A stretch of DNA of 64,000 nt, from NCBI RefSeq assembly GCF_007655135.1, contig NC_045128.1, positions 27,994,811 through 28,058,810 on the forward strand. The letters are read 5' to 3'. Position numbers and translations under genes: made by a program. Shown one piece after another: positions 13,225 to 22,612 of the stretch. Position 1 is the stretch's first letter, and the number at the start of each line of letters is the position of its first letter. A model generated the notes under the pieces. The model had not been told where the DNA came from and ran no database searches. It saw only the letters and a program-made list of their open reading frames with translations. This stretch comes from Punica granatum (Eukaryota > Streptophyta > Magnoliopsida > Myrtales > Lythraceae).

Positions 13225-15680
13225 GAGAATCTCGAAGCATTGATCATCGAAGATAATGAAAAGAAATGCTGGGGCTGTGGACTTCACATTCTCTTACCAT
13301 CCAATATACCCGTCTTCAGATGTGGATGGTGTGGAGCCATCACGAATCTAAACACTAAAGGGGATCGTAAGGATAATAGCTTGTGGTGGAGATGCGTCCG
13401 TGACCGCTGTTTTCTCTGCATCGTGTCATTGTTCATGCTTTTTATCATATGTAAGTTACTCAAGCTGCTACCTTATTTATCGATTTAGTTGTTTCAATTC
13501 CCAACTTGTCCTCTACTAAGTACCAGCATTCTTGATGATTATGCTCTAAAAGCACTTTTAGCACGCTGAAACAAGAAGGGAATGGTTTGGAATAATTTAT
13601 AGATCATTATCACGTGTGACTACAGCTCCCCCTGCATCTTTGGGAAAAAATAGAATCTCTCGAGATAGAGGGATTAGTGATGCACATGTTTGGGTATAGC
13701 CTGGGTATAAAATGACATAGGCATGTTCTCAACATGATAGACTTCGTTATGTTATTGAAAATCTTTTCATACATCTTTGCAGTTTACTTTTGTATATATG
13801 AAGGGTTGCATTCTCATGGTGGCTTTATGATTGAAAATCTCTTATTTACCATTAAACGAAAAACCTTTTGGGCAGTGGCATCTCCTCTGCCTTGCTAGCC
13901 CCCATGTAATTTGGTTCTTTAAATGAGATAGCACTAATCTAGCATGTTTGCGCAGCATGGTTATTTCATGCTCTATTGTGATGGCTTCTAGGTAGAAGAG
14001 AGCTTCTTTTGATTTTTCGTTCTCTTCCATTCCTATTTCTTTTCTAACTGTTATTTTAAGTTTTTGATGCCATTACTATACCTCCTGAATGCAATTTATA
14101 CTTACAAGTTTTACGTCCATTATTCTGCCGACTCTGACAATTGCATGCTGCCTTGGAAGTTTGCTTATTAGAATAAACACGTTTTCTTTTTCTATTTTCT
14201 CTTGTGCTGATCCAATATACATTGCCTCATTCTCGTGCTTCTTCACCCGATTGCAGGTGGTGGGGTGTGGGCGTTATATCCCATCGTTTTCTCAATCAGC
14301 TTTTCCTGTGGGATATTTCACTCATTTGTGACTCTGCTATTGATTGTAACTACACTCACAACCTTCAGCCTCGCAGCGTTTCGACCTGCAGGCCCGCCTC
14401 CGAACATTGTGTGGGGCAGCTACCCGGTGGTGAGTAAGGGGGAACTTCAGGACTATACTTTCTGTCACTACTGTTTGAGGCCCAAGTCACCAAGAACTCA
14501 CCACTGCCGTTCATGTGGAACATGCGTGCTGGACATGGATCACCACTGCCCCTTTGTGAGTGCTACCAGCTCTCAGTTTAGGTTTTCCTTTTCTTGTATC
14601 TGGAAAAGAATGCCTTAGTCTTGAAAATTAGAGTTGCTTGTCATACTTTTCTTTGCTTAAGGAAAATTGGCTTGTCATGCAATAGATGAAAATAGTATTC
14701 CAAATCCGTGTCTCAAGTTCAAAAGTCTTCAACCTCTGCGCTCTGCCAATAATGACTGATGGAAGACAAGGAATTTGTTATCTTATTTCTCGCTATTTTT
14801 CTTCTTATCGAGGTCCCATTGAAGTGTACAATGTCAGATTAGCTCAGTTGATGCAATACAAGAGTCTTAAACATTGTTGTTGCATGTTCCTTCTATCAAT
14901 CATGAATATTTGATGATCGGGGAAGTCTAATATGAAGTGAGCCTGGAAAGGTTCTTATTAACCGAATCAGTTACAAATGTTTGCTGTTGTTATTCATGCC
15001 GATTAAAGTGAAACCAGCTTATCTATTCTTTCTTTATAAATTTACTAGAGTTTCCCTCGAGTTTTGCGTTATATCTGGGTTCTTTTTGATGTGATAATAT
15101 GACTGCATATCAGATAACATATGCGAAGTTCTCTACGACATTCTGTTTGGTTATAATGTTCTCTTCTCATCTCTTCTATATGCAGATTGGTAACTGTGTA
15201 GGGGCATCAAACCATCGCTACTTCATCGCCTTCCTAATCTCGACCATAGTCAGCACTCTCTATGTCACCACCATGTGCACCTTTGCGGCATTACGAACTT
15301 GGCCTCCTCTACGGTTCAGCAAGTCGTTTCTCGATCACCGTTACAGATTCAGCAGTACTCATTTAGCCACGGGGCTCGTGAAAGAAATTGCTTTTGCTTT
15401 TCTAAATTCTGTATTTCTGTTATCCACTAGAGGTGTTATTCTTGTGTACTTGAGTGTTGCCAGTGTTTCTGTTCAGATAGGGCTCTGCGTGCTCCTGTGG
15501 CAGCAGCTGTGTTATATTTATGAGGGCGAGACGTATTTGAGTCTCTTGAATTCATCGCAGGGGGAGGGCAGAGTTGGAGTGAGGGATTGTCGGAATATTT
15601 TGCGCTTTTTTGGGTGTCCGTATTCTGTCTTGAGACACTTCTCGGTGTTTCGGTGGTCTAGGAAGAGACACAAGACGTGA
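13225..15680 (+). CDS. PAT11: DHHC-type protein S-acyltransferase, 5'-partial
   Basis: Palmitoyltransferase that S-acylates cysteines of membrane-associated proteins from an endomembrane location. Exons: 13225-13450, 14257-14555, 15186-15680, in phase. The N-terminal part carries a small zinc-ribbon-like module, 'CWGCGL' and '[11 protein letters not shown]' (two CxxC pairs), then two hydrophobic segments. The catalytic cysteine-rich domain has '[19 protein letters not shown]', '[11 protein letters not shown]' and, across the 14555/15186 junction, '[13 protein letters not shown]'; the DHHC tetrad is intact. Two further membrane segments follow the core, and the tail is basic ('RWSRKRHKT'). The first visible exon starts with Glu after a 'tttgaag' acceptor, so the initiating Met is on an exon I could not place. 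Resemblance to Arabidopsis PAT11 is from memory. Confidence 0.85.
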
Positions 15681-16807
15681 ATTTATAGGGCGTGGAGCTG
15701 TAGTTCACATATTTGCTGCCGTTGTTAAAATTTTGGTCCTTCACCATCTGTTGTAGATTGTTTTTGCCGCTTTATTCTTTGATTCTAATTAACGGGTGTT
15801 CGGCGTTCGATGTAAAGTTTGGATTTTACAAAGTTATTGCGCAGCTAAAAAGTTGTCGACGCTCTGATTTGACAGAGGCAGAATGGAATTTCATGCAAAT
15901 GGGAGGCCTGACTCCAGCAAGAGAGAGCACAGCAGCTGGGACACCCCACAATGAATCCCCACAAATGAAGCCACAGGCCATGGCTGGACCTAAGTCATCA
16001 GCCTCTTTCCAGTTCCTTCTCTCCCAGTTGTAGAGGATCAGACTCCAGATAACCATGTCGATCAAAAAGGACACCCCATGGTAGAACGGGACAGCCATGC
16101 ACATAGGGCTTGGAATGAACTGGTAGAGCTCGGCCTTGGTGCAGAACAGTCTCAGCAATTCCGGGATCAGGCTTATTGCGACTGAAGCAGCGAAGAATGT
16201 CACAGCCAGTGTGACGCAGTGCTTTGGAAGGGAGGACGTGCCCTCTGCACCGATGAGCGCAATACCCTGGTAGATCAGGGTCTGAGGTGCGGGGTACGAT
16301 CCCATGGGATCGCCGAGTGGATATGCCCTTTAGAAGAACCAGAATATCAGTGGTGTGATGATACAGCCAATCCCCGTGCCAATGACCTGTGCTAGGAACA
16401 TAGACCGAGGGGATGTGAGTGTCAAGTATGCCGTCTTGAAGTCTTACATTAGATCGGAGGCTGTCGAGATGATGTTCATGATGACACCGCAAGAGGCTAG
16501 CCCGACAATGATGCCGCCCCGTTCAACGCCGACCCAAGAACTGAATATGATGATGGCGACTTTACCATACGCGGAGGCGAGGTAGCAATCAGTCAGACCG
16601 CAGCCATAGGCATTGCAGAAGGCTAAGATCGGAGGGATGATATGTTTACAATGTAAGGGCAGATCATTCCCACTCCAAGATATGTAAGCGAGAAATCAAA
16701 ATAAAACCTGTGTTTTGCCAAACTTCTGTATCAGTACTTGTCAAATTTCAATCAAATCTGATAATCACAATCCTAATTAACGATAAGTTTTAAATGGCAA
16801 AACATCC

Positions 16808-16905
16808 TAGTCATGAGGACGTGGTTCAGTGGTAAACTGAGTTTCCATACAACGGACCTTTAGAGTAATACAAACATTTGAAATTCATTAAAAGTACCTC
16901 AATAC
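16808..16905 (+). repeat. Possible tRNA-derived SINE fragment
   Basis: Inside the pseudogene. 'gtggttcagtggtaaactg' resembles a pol III A box, and a weak B-box-like 'tttgaaattcatt' lies about 65 bases on. It is not a folded tRNA gene. Confidence 0.3.
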
Positions 16906-17355
16906 TTCTTATTCCGCTATAAATCAAACACTCTCATCTGATGAATTTTGTCAAACACAAGCTTACTTTTGCTTATAGGCTTGAAGGCCGAACACCGGAC
17001 CGGGAAGCTGTTGAATCCGCAACCATCTGAAGCCGTGAAAATCCATTGAAAACCGGTCCAAGCAAAGCTCCCAAAGAAGCATGTGATTAGCATTTTAGTT
17101 TGCTCTCTCCATTAAATTACTGATAGATCAAATGACTAACATCTATCATCAATTGCTTACTATATCTTTTGACAGAAAGTGAAAAAGAATACTTAAACAT
17201 TGAACTATAATAATATAATTACTTCAATTAAAATGGTGCTTAATTGAAAGCTTTACTTGGCCAATTGGGCCCCTTTAGGATTATGGAAGCTATTGATAAG
17301 GAATGCAGTAGCAGTCCCACTCGGGTACGTCGGTTTGTACCTCAACAACATCATC

Positions 17356-18298
17356 AGCCTGAGGAGTCATCGGAAGCGGGTGTAGCCACGAGCCGTATGT
17401 ACAACGAAATCTTTCATCCATCCCGGTGCACTCTTATTCCCGTTAGAACGTCGCAACTGAATTTCCTATGCACTCAAATTGGATGCCTGCTGCTGGGCTA
17501 TTTGTTGGGCTGGATTCCAGCTCAGTTCCAGCCCTTACCCCTGGACTCCTTGCTGGGCTGTGCTCAGGTCCGGTCCGTCTCTCTGTTGGACTCCTCCCTG
17601 GGCCTTCATTGTCTGCTGGGCCCGTTGTTTCTGTTGCTGGACTGAGCCCAGTCGCTGGGCCTGGACTGGGTTCAGTCCCGGTTACCTTCCTGATCAGCCC
17701 ATCACGCTGACCCGCCATGCTCCCCCTCACGAACATCGCTCCCAGATTCCAGAAATAATGGAGTCGTGCCCTTCGAAAAATTTTCTTCATCTCTGTCCAC
17801 CTCCGAGAAAGGAAATACGTCCTCACAAAATTGGACATCTGGCGAGACAAAAAATTCCCGTGTTTTGAGAGCATAGAGTCGCCATCCTTTCTTGCCATGA
17901 GGATAGCCAATGAACACGCATTTCCAGGGTCGTTCCTCGAATTTGTCTCTAGCACGAGATCAATGATAGGCATAACATAACTAGACAAAAACTCGTAAAT
18001 TAGCATAATTCGGGGCTTTGCCAAATAGTACCTCACGGGGACTCTTGTTATAAAGTAAGGGCATAGGAGTAAGATTAATAAAGTGGACTACGGTCGAGAC
18101 AAATTACCCCCAAAACTTCACGGGAAGCGATGTCTAGAACAAAAGTGCACGGGCTACATTTAATATGTGTATGTGTTTCCTTTCGACCCATCCATTCTGC
18201 TGAGGTGTATCTACGCACGAGATTTGCTTTTTCTCATTCGCATACACCTTGTTCAGGTTTGGAAGTGGTTCAATGCTCAAAATAGTGTAGCATACTAT
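17356..18298 (-). pseudogene. copia gag tail fused to integrase core and C-terminal part
   Basis: On the minus strand a few gag codons ('[14 protein letters not shown]') run directly into integrase ('[11 protein letters not shown]'), then 'YNKSPREVLFGKAP', 'RSRARDKFEER' and 'REFFVSPDVQF'. A Pro/Ser/Thr-rich linker and a 'SAPGWMKDFVVHTARGYTRF' stretch that normally precedes reverse transcriptase close the fragment. Frameshifts and stops interrupt it. Confidence 0.75.
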
Positions 18299-18596
18299 TG
18301 GAGATATTAGTTTAGCATATTAGGAAATATAATATTTGCATAAGATTGTATCAATCAATTAGGTTAATTGGTATCACTAGGATTTACTATTATCGCATTT
18401 AGATTTTATGATAGTATTTTGATATTATTTCAATCCTAGTCCAATTGCTTCCTGAGCCTATAAATAGGCTAGTAATTCTATATATTCGATGAGTCAATGA
18501 GGCAGTCTAAATAATAAACTCCCTTGGCTTTGGCCTCTGGCCACCATGTTTCGATATCTCATTTATCTCATCTCAGATTATATTTGATTTTCTTCA
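18299..18596 (+). repeat. TRIM LTR copy 1 (298 bp)
   Basis: Starts 'TGGAGATATTAGTTTAGC' and ends 'TTTTCTTCA' just before the primer-binding site at 18597. TATA box 'tataaata' at 18459-18466. Confidence 0.85.
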
Positions 18597-18858
18597 TGGC
18601 ATCAGAGCAGGTCGGTCAGGATAAGCCCGCTGCAACCACCAATTGAAGTCGGCATTTGAAGAGCGTGCATCGATCACACATATTGCCTCCAACGAAGAGC
18701 TTTTGTTGGAGTCAAAGAAACTCCTTTTTATCATCGCCGCAAAAATTGGTTGTAGATGAAAGTTATTGTTTGATTGCAGATCATGAAATTATGTAGATTA
18801 AAATCACGTGCACGATGAACATTTTGTTGCACTCCATGTTCATCTTGAGGGGGAGTAT

Positions 18859-19512
18859 TGGAGATATTAGTTTAGCATATTAGGAAATATAACATTGGAA
18901 TAAAATTGTATCAATCAATTAGGTTCATTGGTATCACTAGGATTTACTATTATCGCATTTAGATTTTATGATAATATTTTGGTATTATTTCTATCCTAGT
19001 CCGACTGCTTCCTGAGCCTATAAATAGGCTAGTAATTCTATGTATTCGATGAGTCAGTGAGTCAATCCAAATAATAAACGGGATATTTACCTAAAATGGC
19101 TTATATTTTGTCCGTTTTGTCAAATCTATCATATGCTTTTTTTGGGTCAAATTTATTCCATTGTTTACTTTTTGCATCAAATCTATCCCGGCGTTATCTT
19201 TTCCATTGACATCTAACGGCCATGCTGACGTGGTGCCCACGTGACAAGTGTGGCCCACTATCTCTCCACGTGTCACGTCAACACGGCTGTTAGATGTCGA
19301 CGGAAACGATAACGCCGGGATAGATTTGATGCAAAATGTAAATCATGGGATAGATTTGACAAAAAAAAACATAGGATAGATTTGACAAAACAAACAAACC
19401 ATGAGCCATTTTAAGTAAAAACCCCAATAATAAACTCCCGTGGCTTTGGCCTCTGGCCACCTTGTTTCGATATCTTCTTTCTCTCATCTCATATTATATT
19501 TGATTTTTTTCA
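18859..19512 (+). repeat. TRIM LTR copy 2, split by a MITE
   Basis: 654 bp in total. Removing the 347-bp MITE and one 9-bp target copy leaves exactly 298 bp, the same length as LTRs 1 and 3. It is followed by a perfect 'tggtatcagagc' primer site at 19513. Confidence 0.85.
19079..19425. mobile_element. Mutator-like MITE (347 bp) with 9-bp target duplication
   Basis: Long terminal inverted repeats: the left arm starts 'cgggatatttacctaaaatg' and the right arm ends as its imperfect reverse complement ('cattttaagtaaaaacccc'). The arms continue inward through a mirrored 'gataacgccggg' block to a centre rich in 'cacgtg' words. It is flanked by identical 9-bp copies of 'aataataaa' (19070-19078 and 19426-19434), the target-duplication length of Mutator-like elements. 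It has no coding capacity. It is present only in the middle TRIM LTR. Confidence 0.85.
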
Positions 19513-19774
19513 TGGTATCAGAGCATGTCGGTCAGGACAAGCCCACTGCAACCACCAATTGAAGTCGGCATTTGAAGAGCATGCATTGATCATGCATATC
19601 GCCTCCGACGAAGAGCTTTTGTTGGAGTCAAAGAAACTCCCTTTTATCATCGCTGCAAAATTTGGTCGTAGATGAAAGTTATTGTTCGATTGCAAATCAT
19701 GAGATTATGTAGATTAAAATCATATGCAAGATGAACATTCTGTTGCACTCCATGTTCATTTTGAGGGGAAGTAT

Positions 19775-20072
19775 TGGAGATATTAGTTTAGCATATTAGG
19801 AAATATAACATTTGAATAAGATTGTATCAATCAATTAGGTTAATTGGTATCACTATGGTTTACTATTATCGCATTTAGATTTTATGATAGTATTTGGATA
19901 TTATTTCTATCCTAGTCCGATTGCTTCCTGAGCCTATAAATAGGTTAGTAATTCTATGTATTCAATGAGTCGGTGAGTCAATCTAAATAATAAACTCCTG
20001 TGACTTTGACCTCTAGCCAGCACGTTTCGATATCTCCTTTCTTTCCTCTCATATTATATTTGATTTTCTTCA
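19775..20072 (+). repeat. TRIM LTR copy 3 (298 bp)
   Basis: Begins after the polypurine tract ending at about 19771 and ends at 'TTTTCTTCA' (20072), where sequence switches to opposite-strand copia gag. Confidence 0.85.
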
Positions 20073-20706
20073 GGCACAGAGTTGAATTCGGGCGTAAGCC
20101 CCATTAGGAATTGATAAACCTTCAGGGTTTCCCATTGCGCCACGAAACTGGATGCTGCCGCACAGTTGCAATTCGGTGTCTCAAGATAATTCTCGAGCTC
20201 ATCCCATAGCATCTTCGCCTTCCCGTGGTAATCCCTCACAGTCCGTCCTTGCTTCAGAAGGCAAATCTCGGATTTAATTTGATATATCCGAGATTGATTG
20301 CCCAGTGAATACCTCTCCTTCAGGTCATCCCAAAGGAGTTTTGCATTGACCGCACCAGCAATAGTCGATTGACTATCTTCTTCCACAGTGTTGAAAATCC
20401 ATGCAATGACCGTGGAATTGCAAATATCCCATCTCTCCCAATACGGATCACCCTCTTCTGGTCTCTCAAGCGTCCGTCGATGAAGGGCAGCTTGCTCTTC
20501 GCCCTTAAAGCACTCAGCATTGCACGTGACAATGTGAGGTAGTTATCACCTATAAGGCGGCATCCAATCAGAACACTGCCCGTCCCATTCGAAGAGCTGA
20601 GTCGGTACACCACAGGTAACTCAGCCTTCTTGCCCAAAGCCTCGGCAGACTTCGTCGACTCCAGACCCTTATCTGGGTCTCTTTCTGAATCACTCACATC
20701 AGACAT
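20073..20706 (-). pseudogene. copia gag fragment (frameshifted)
   Basis: Two overlapping reading frames together carry a typical copia gag: the N-terminal 'GCRLIGDNYLTLSRAM' part begins at the ATG at 20706, and the UBN2-like 'TIAGAVNAKLLWDDLKERY' part follows in another frame from about 20390. The frame break is near 20460. The gag is then cut at 20073 by the TRIM array. Confidence 0.8.
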
Positions 20707-20766
20707 TGTTGAACTCTCACGAATTGATTAATTAGCAAAATGGTGATCGGAGGTGCTCTGATACTT

Positions 20767-21007
20767 TGATAATCTTGAGCTCAAATTCATTCTGTATAGA
20801 GAAGATACATAAATAGGCGTATATAGCTAAAAATGAAAACAAAAAAATACCCTAATTCTATGGGATTCTAGATAATCAAATATACAACTATCCTATTTTA
20901 CAAGGATATGATTATGATACAATGGAATATCCGTAATAGGAATGTATAAGAATCCAGGAGACTATGGGACGCTACTATTCTCGTTGTCCAGACGTGCAAT
21001 TCCAACA
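20767..21007 (-). repeat. 5' LTR of the copia element (241 bp)
   Basis: Bounded by TG and CA on both strands. On the minus strand it begins 'TGTTGGAATTGCACG' and ends 'AAGATTATCA', followed by the tRNA-Met-type primer site 'TATCAGAGC'. A TATA-like 'CTATATACG' lies in the 3' half. No partner LTR was found on the other side. Confidence 0.75.
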
Positions 21008-22029
21008 AAAGGTCATAATAGCCATATCAATCATCAATCATGTAGGATATAACCCGTCCGACTAGACTCTATACTAGTGTGCAGTGCAGGCGAAGATGGA
21101 TATAAAGAGATCGATTACCTTTCTAAGGGGGACGATGGAGAATAGCCCGACGAAGCTTGCCGTGAATTAATCCGAAGATCCAACCAAGGGACAGGTCCTT
21201 CACCTTCTCTCTTGTGTTCCCTCCATCTATTTGTGCTGCTATGCGTGCATTTATCCCCGGCAAATAACTTGCAGTCCCACCCACCTGCTCCAACCGATGC
21301 GATCAGTGACAAATCTATCAATATTCCATATCATAAGGTGGAAAATACTGATTGAATGTATCGGAGAAAAGGACGAGACGAAAATCCGTCACTTTATAAG
21401 TAGATTATCTAGCGGCCTACAGCTGAACTCGATCCCGGAGGATGCCACCATGCACGTCTGAAACACGGTGTTCTCCTGCCAGGTGAAGGTCTGCTGTGAG
21501 AGGCTGCTGAACCGACCAAGGACTGAGGTCCAGAGCCTAACCACCATGCATCCCAGAAGGCCCGCTGCTTGGGAGGGGATGATGCGGGTGGTGAGGCTGA
21601 ACTTGCACGCCACGAAGTTGAACACCAAGCTCAGCACCGGCCCCGTCCCAATAGCCCTCAGCGTGAGCTGTTGTCAACATGGTGGCAGCTCTGCTGCCGC
21701 TGCAGATGACCGCTCGACGGAGAACTCTCCTCCTCCTCCTCCTTTCATTCCGCACTTAGTGTGTTTATGAAACTCAGATTGCAAGCTGCAATGTATACAG
21801 AGTAGTTTCCATGTAGAATCCATGCATGCACACTGTCTGCTTCACGCCATCTGTTCCTTTTGTTGCCATTAAGCACTATCCCAAATTTCCTTTTTCCACC
21901 TTTCACGCTTTCCATGATCTGATACTAATGGTATGATATTTTATCCAGTATAACATAATGTGTACTTGGTATCCAGAATCTCAATGGGGTCTGACTAATT
22001 TAGTATGGAGATCGAGCATTAAAGGTTAT

Positions 22030-22160
22030 TCTCCCTCCCAACAGGTGTGCTTCTCGGGATTCGAACTCCCTCCTAACAGGTGTGCTTCTCGGGATTCGAA
22101 CTTGTGTTCTCCTCCTTATAAGGGTGAGCTGCTTACCATTCAGCCAACACTTTTGTTGGT
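22030..22160 (-). repeat. tRNA-derived SINE-like sequence with duplicated B box
   Basis: On the minus strand 'ttggctgaatggtaagcagc' is a good A-box region and 'aagttcgaatccc' is a B box about 45 bases later. A 32-bp unit including the B box ('gttcgaatcccgagaagcac') is repeated once in tandem. The match to a tRNA head is good, but no cloverleaf was established. Confidence 0.5.
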
Positions 22161-22214
22161 AGTATAATATAATTAAACACAAGGGTCATATATATTTTCT
22201 TTTTTTATTACAAA

Positions 22215-22315
22215 CGAAATCTGTAGAGAAATTTTATTGGTGAGAATTGAATTCAGAATCTTCTTAATACAAGAATAGGCATACTGTTGAACCACGAATT
22301 CGCTTGCCCATTATT
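22215..22315 (-). repeat. tRNA-derived SINE-like sequence
   Basis: On the minus strand 'cgtggttcaacagtatgcc' (A-box-like) and 'ctgaattcaattctcacc' (degenerate B box) are spaced as in plant tRNA SINEs, followed by a T-rich tail. It resembles the Au-type SINE layout from memory. Confidence 0.45.
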
Positions 22316-22612
22316 TTGCAATTACTCTGCCCTATTACTTAGGTGTTGCCCAATGCTAGGGCTAAAATGTACCGATATTTCACATTACTATACGGGGATT
22401 ATGGATTTTAATTAATAAAATATGAATTCTAATTAATCATAACGAAATAATTTACATGAACCAAAATAGAAGAAAGCAAATTTACAGAAGTTGAAATACT
22501 AGACATATGGACTCGACCAACTATACCCCTATATGAATAACCCAGGCACTAAAAAACCATATATAGATCCCAAGAATTATGCACATGAACTTGATGAATT
22601 AATTAATATCAC

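Larger units (their letters stand above)
18299..20072 (+). mobile_element. Tandem TRIM-like retroelement array: LTR-body-LTR-body-LTR
   Basis: Three copies of a 298-bp LTR (18299-18596, 18859-19512 with a 356-bp MITE-plus-target-duplication insert, 19775-20072) alternate with two 262-bp bodies (18597-18858, 19513-19774). Each LTR starts 'TGGAGATATTAG', ends 'TTCA' or similar, and has a promoter-like 'cctataaatagg'. Each body opens with an initiator tRNA-Met primer site ('tggtatcagagc' at 19513; one mismatch at 18597) and ends in a polypurine tract ('ttgaggggga'). Neither body has coding capacity. Short LTRs, tiny bodies and intact cis signals fit a terminal-repeat retrotransposon in miniature, mobilised in trans. 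It is inserted in the gag of the opposite-strand copia element. No clean 5-bp target duplication was seen (flanks actat and ggcac). Confidence 0.85.
17356..21007 (-). mobile_element. Internally deleted Ty1-copia retrotransposon (5' LTR, gag, part of integrase)
   Basis: The element runs on the minus strand inside intron 2 of the YSL pseudogene. It starts with a 241-bp 5' LTR (20767-21007, TG...CA), then a primer-binding-like site at 20755-20765 and gag from the ATG at 20706. Gag shows 'LIGDNYLTLSRAMLSALRA' and 'VYQFLMGLTPEFNSV' but is frameshifted near 20460. After the TRIM interruption (18299-20072), gag resumes briefly ('[15 protein letters not shown]') and jumps straight to integrase ('[15 protein letters not shown]', 'CVFIGYPHGKKGWRLY'), so protease and early integrase are missing. 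The sequence stops in the linker before reverse transcriptase and abuts YSL exon 3. No 3' LTR was found. Confidence 0.8.
15876..21720 (-). pseudogene. YSL metal-nicotianamine transporter pseudogene, interrupted by transposons
   Basis: Decayed tandem copy of the intact YSL gene at 22.6-25.7 kb, same strand. Recognisable parts on the minus strand are exon 1 (about 21400-21700, frame-disrupted, with 'LSLVFNFVACKFSLTTR'), exon 2 (about 21118-21285), exon 3 (about 17255-17355), exon 4 (about 16975-17105), and a fused remnant of exons 5 and 6 (about 15876-16715). The exon 6 part has in-frame stops at 16330-16332 (where the intact gene has Tyr of 'FFYRAYP') and 16444-16446 (where it has Gln of 'DLMQDF'). 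Near 16640 the sequence jumps from the exon 5 'GMICPY' region straight to the exon 6 'ILAFCNAYG' region with a frameshift, so the intervening part is deleted. Intron 2 holds a copia/TRIM/MITE stack (17.36-21.0 kb). It cannot encode a transporter. Confidence 0.85.
21721..22612. other. Spacer between the YSL pseudogene and intact YSL
   Basis: No gene seen. It contains two minus-oriented tRNA-SINE-like stretches (about 22030-22160 and 22215-22315) and the 3' flank of the intact YSL gene. Confidence 0.5.

Noticed and set aside
15998..16492. 164-aa minus-strand ORF in the YSL pseudogene
   Set aside because: It is an off-frame reading of the decayed exon 6; the YSL-like frame is the neighbouring one, broken by two stops.
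17443..18036. 197-aa minus-strand ORF resembling a host gene
   Set aside because: Its order of motifs is that of the copia integrase C-terminus and the Pro/Ser-rich linker, interrupted by frame changes; it is part of the retroelement.
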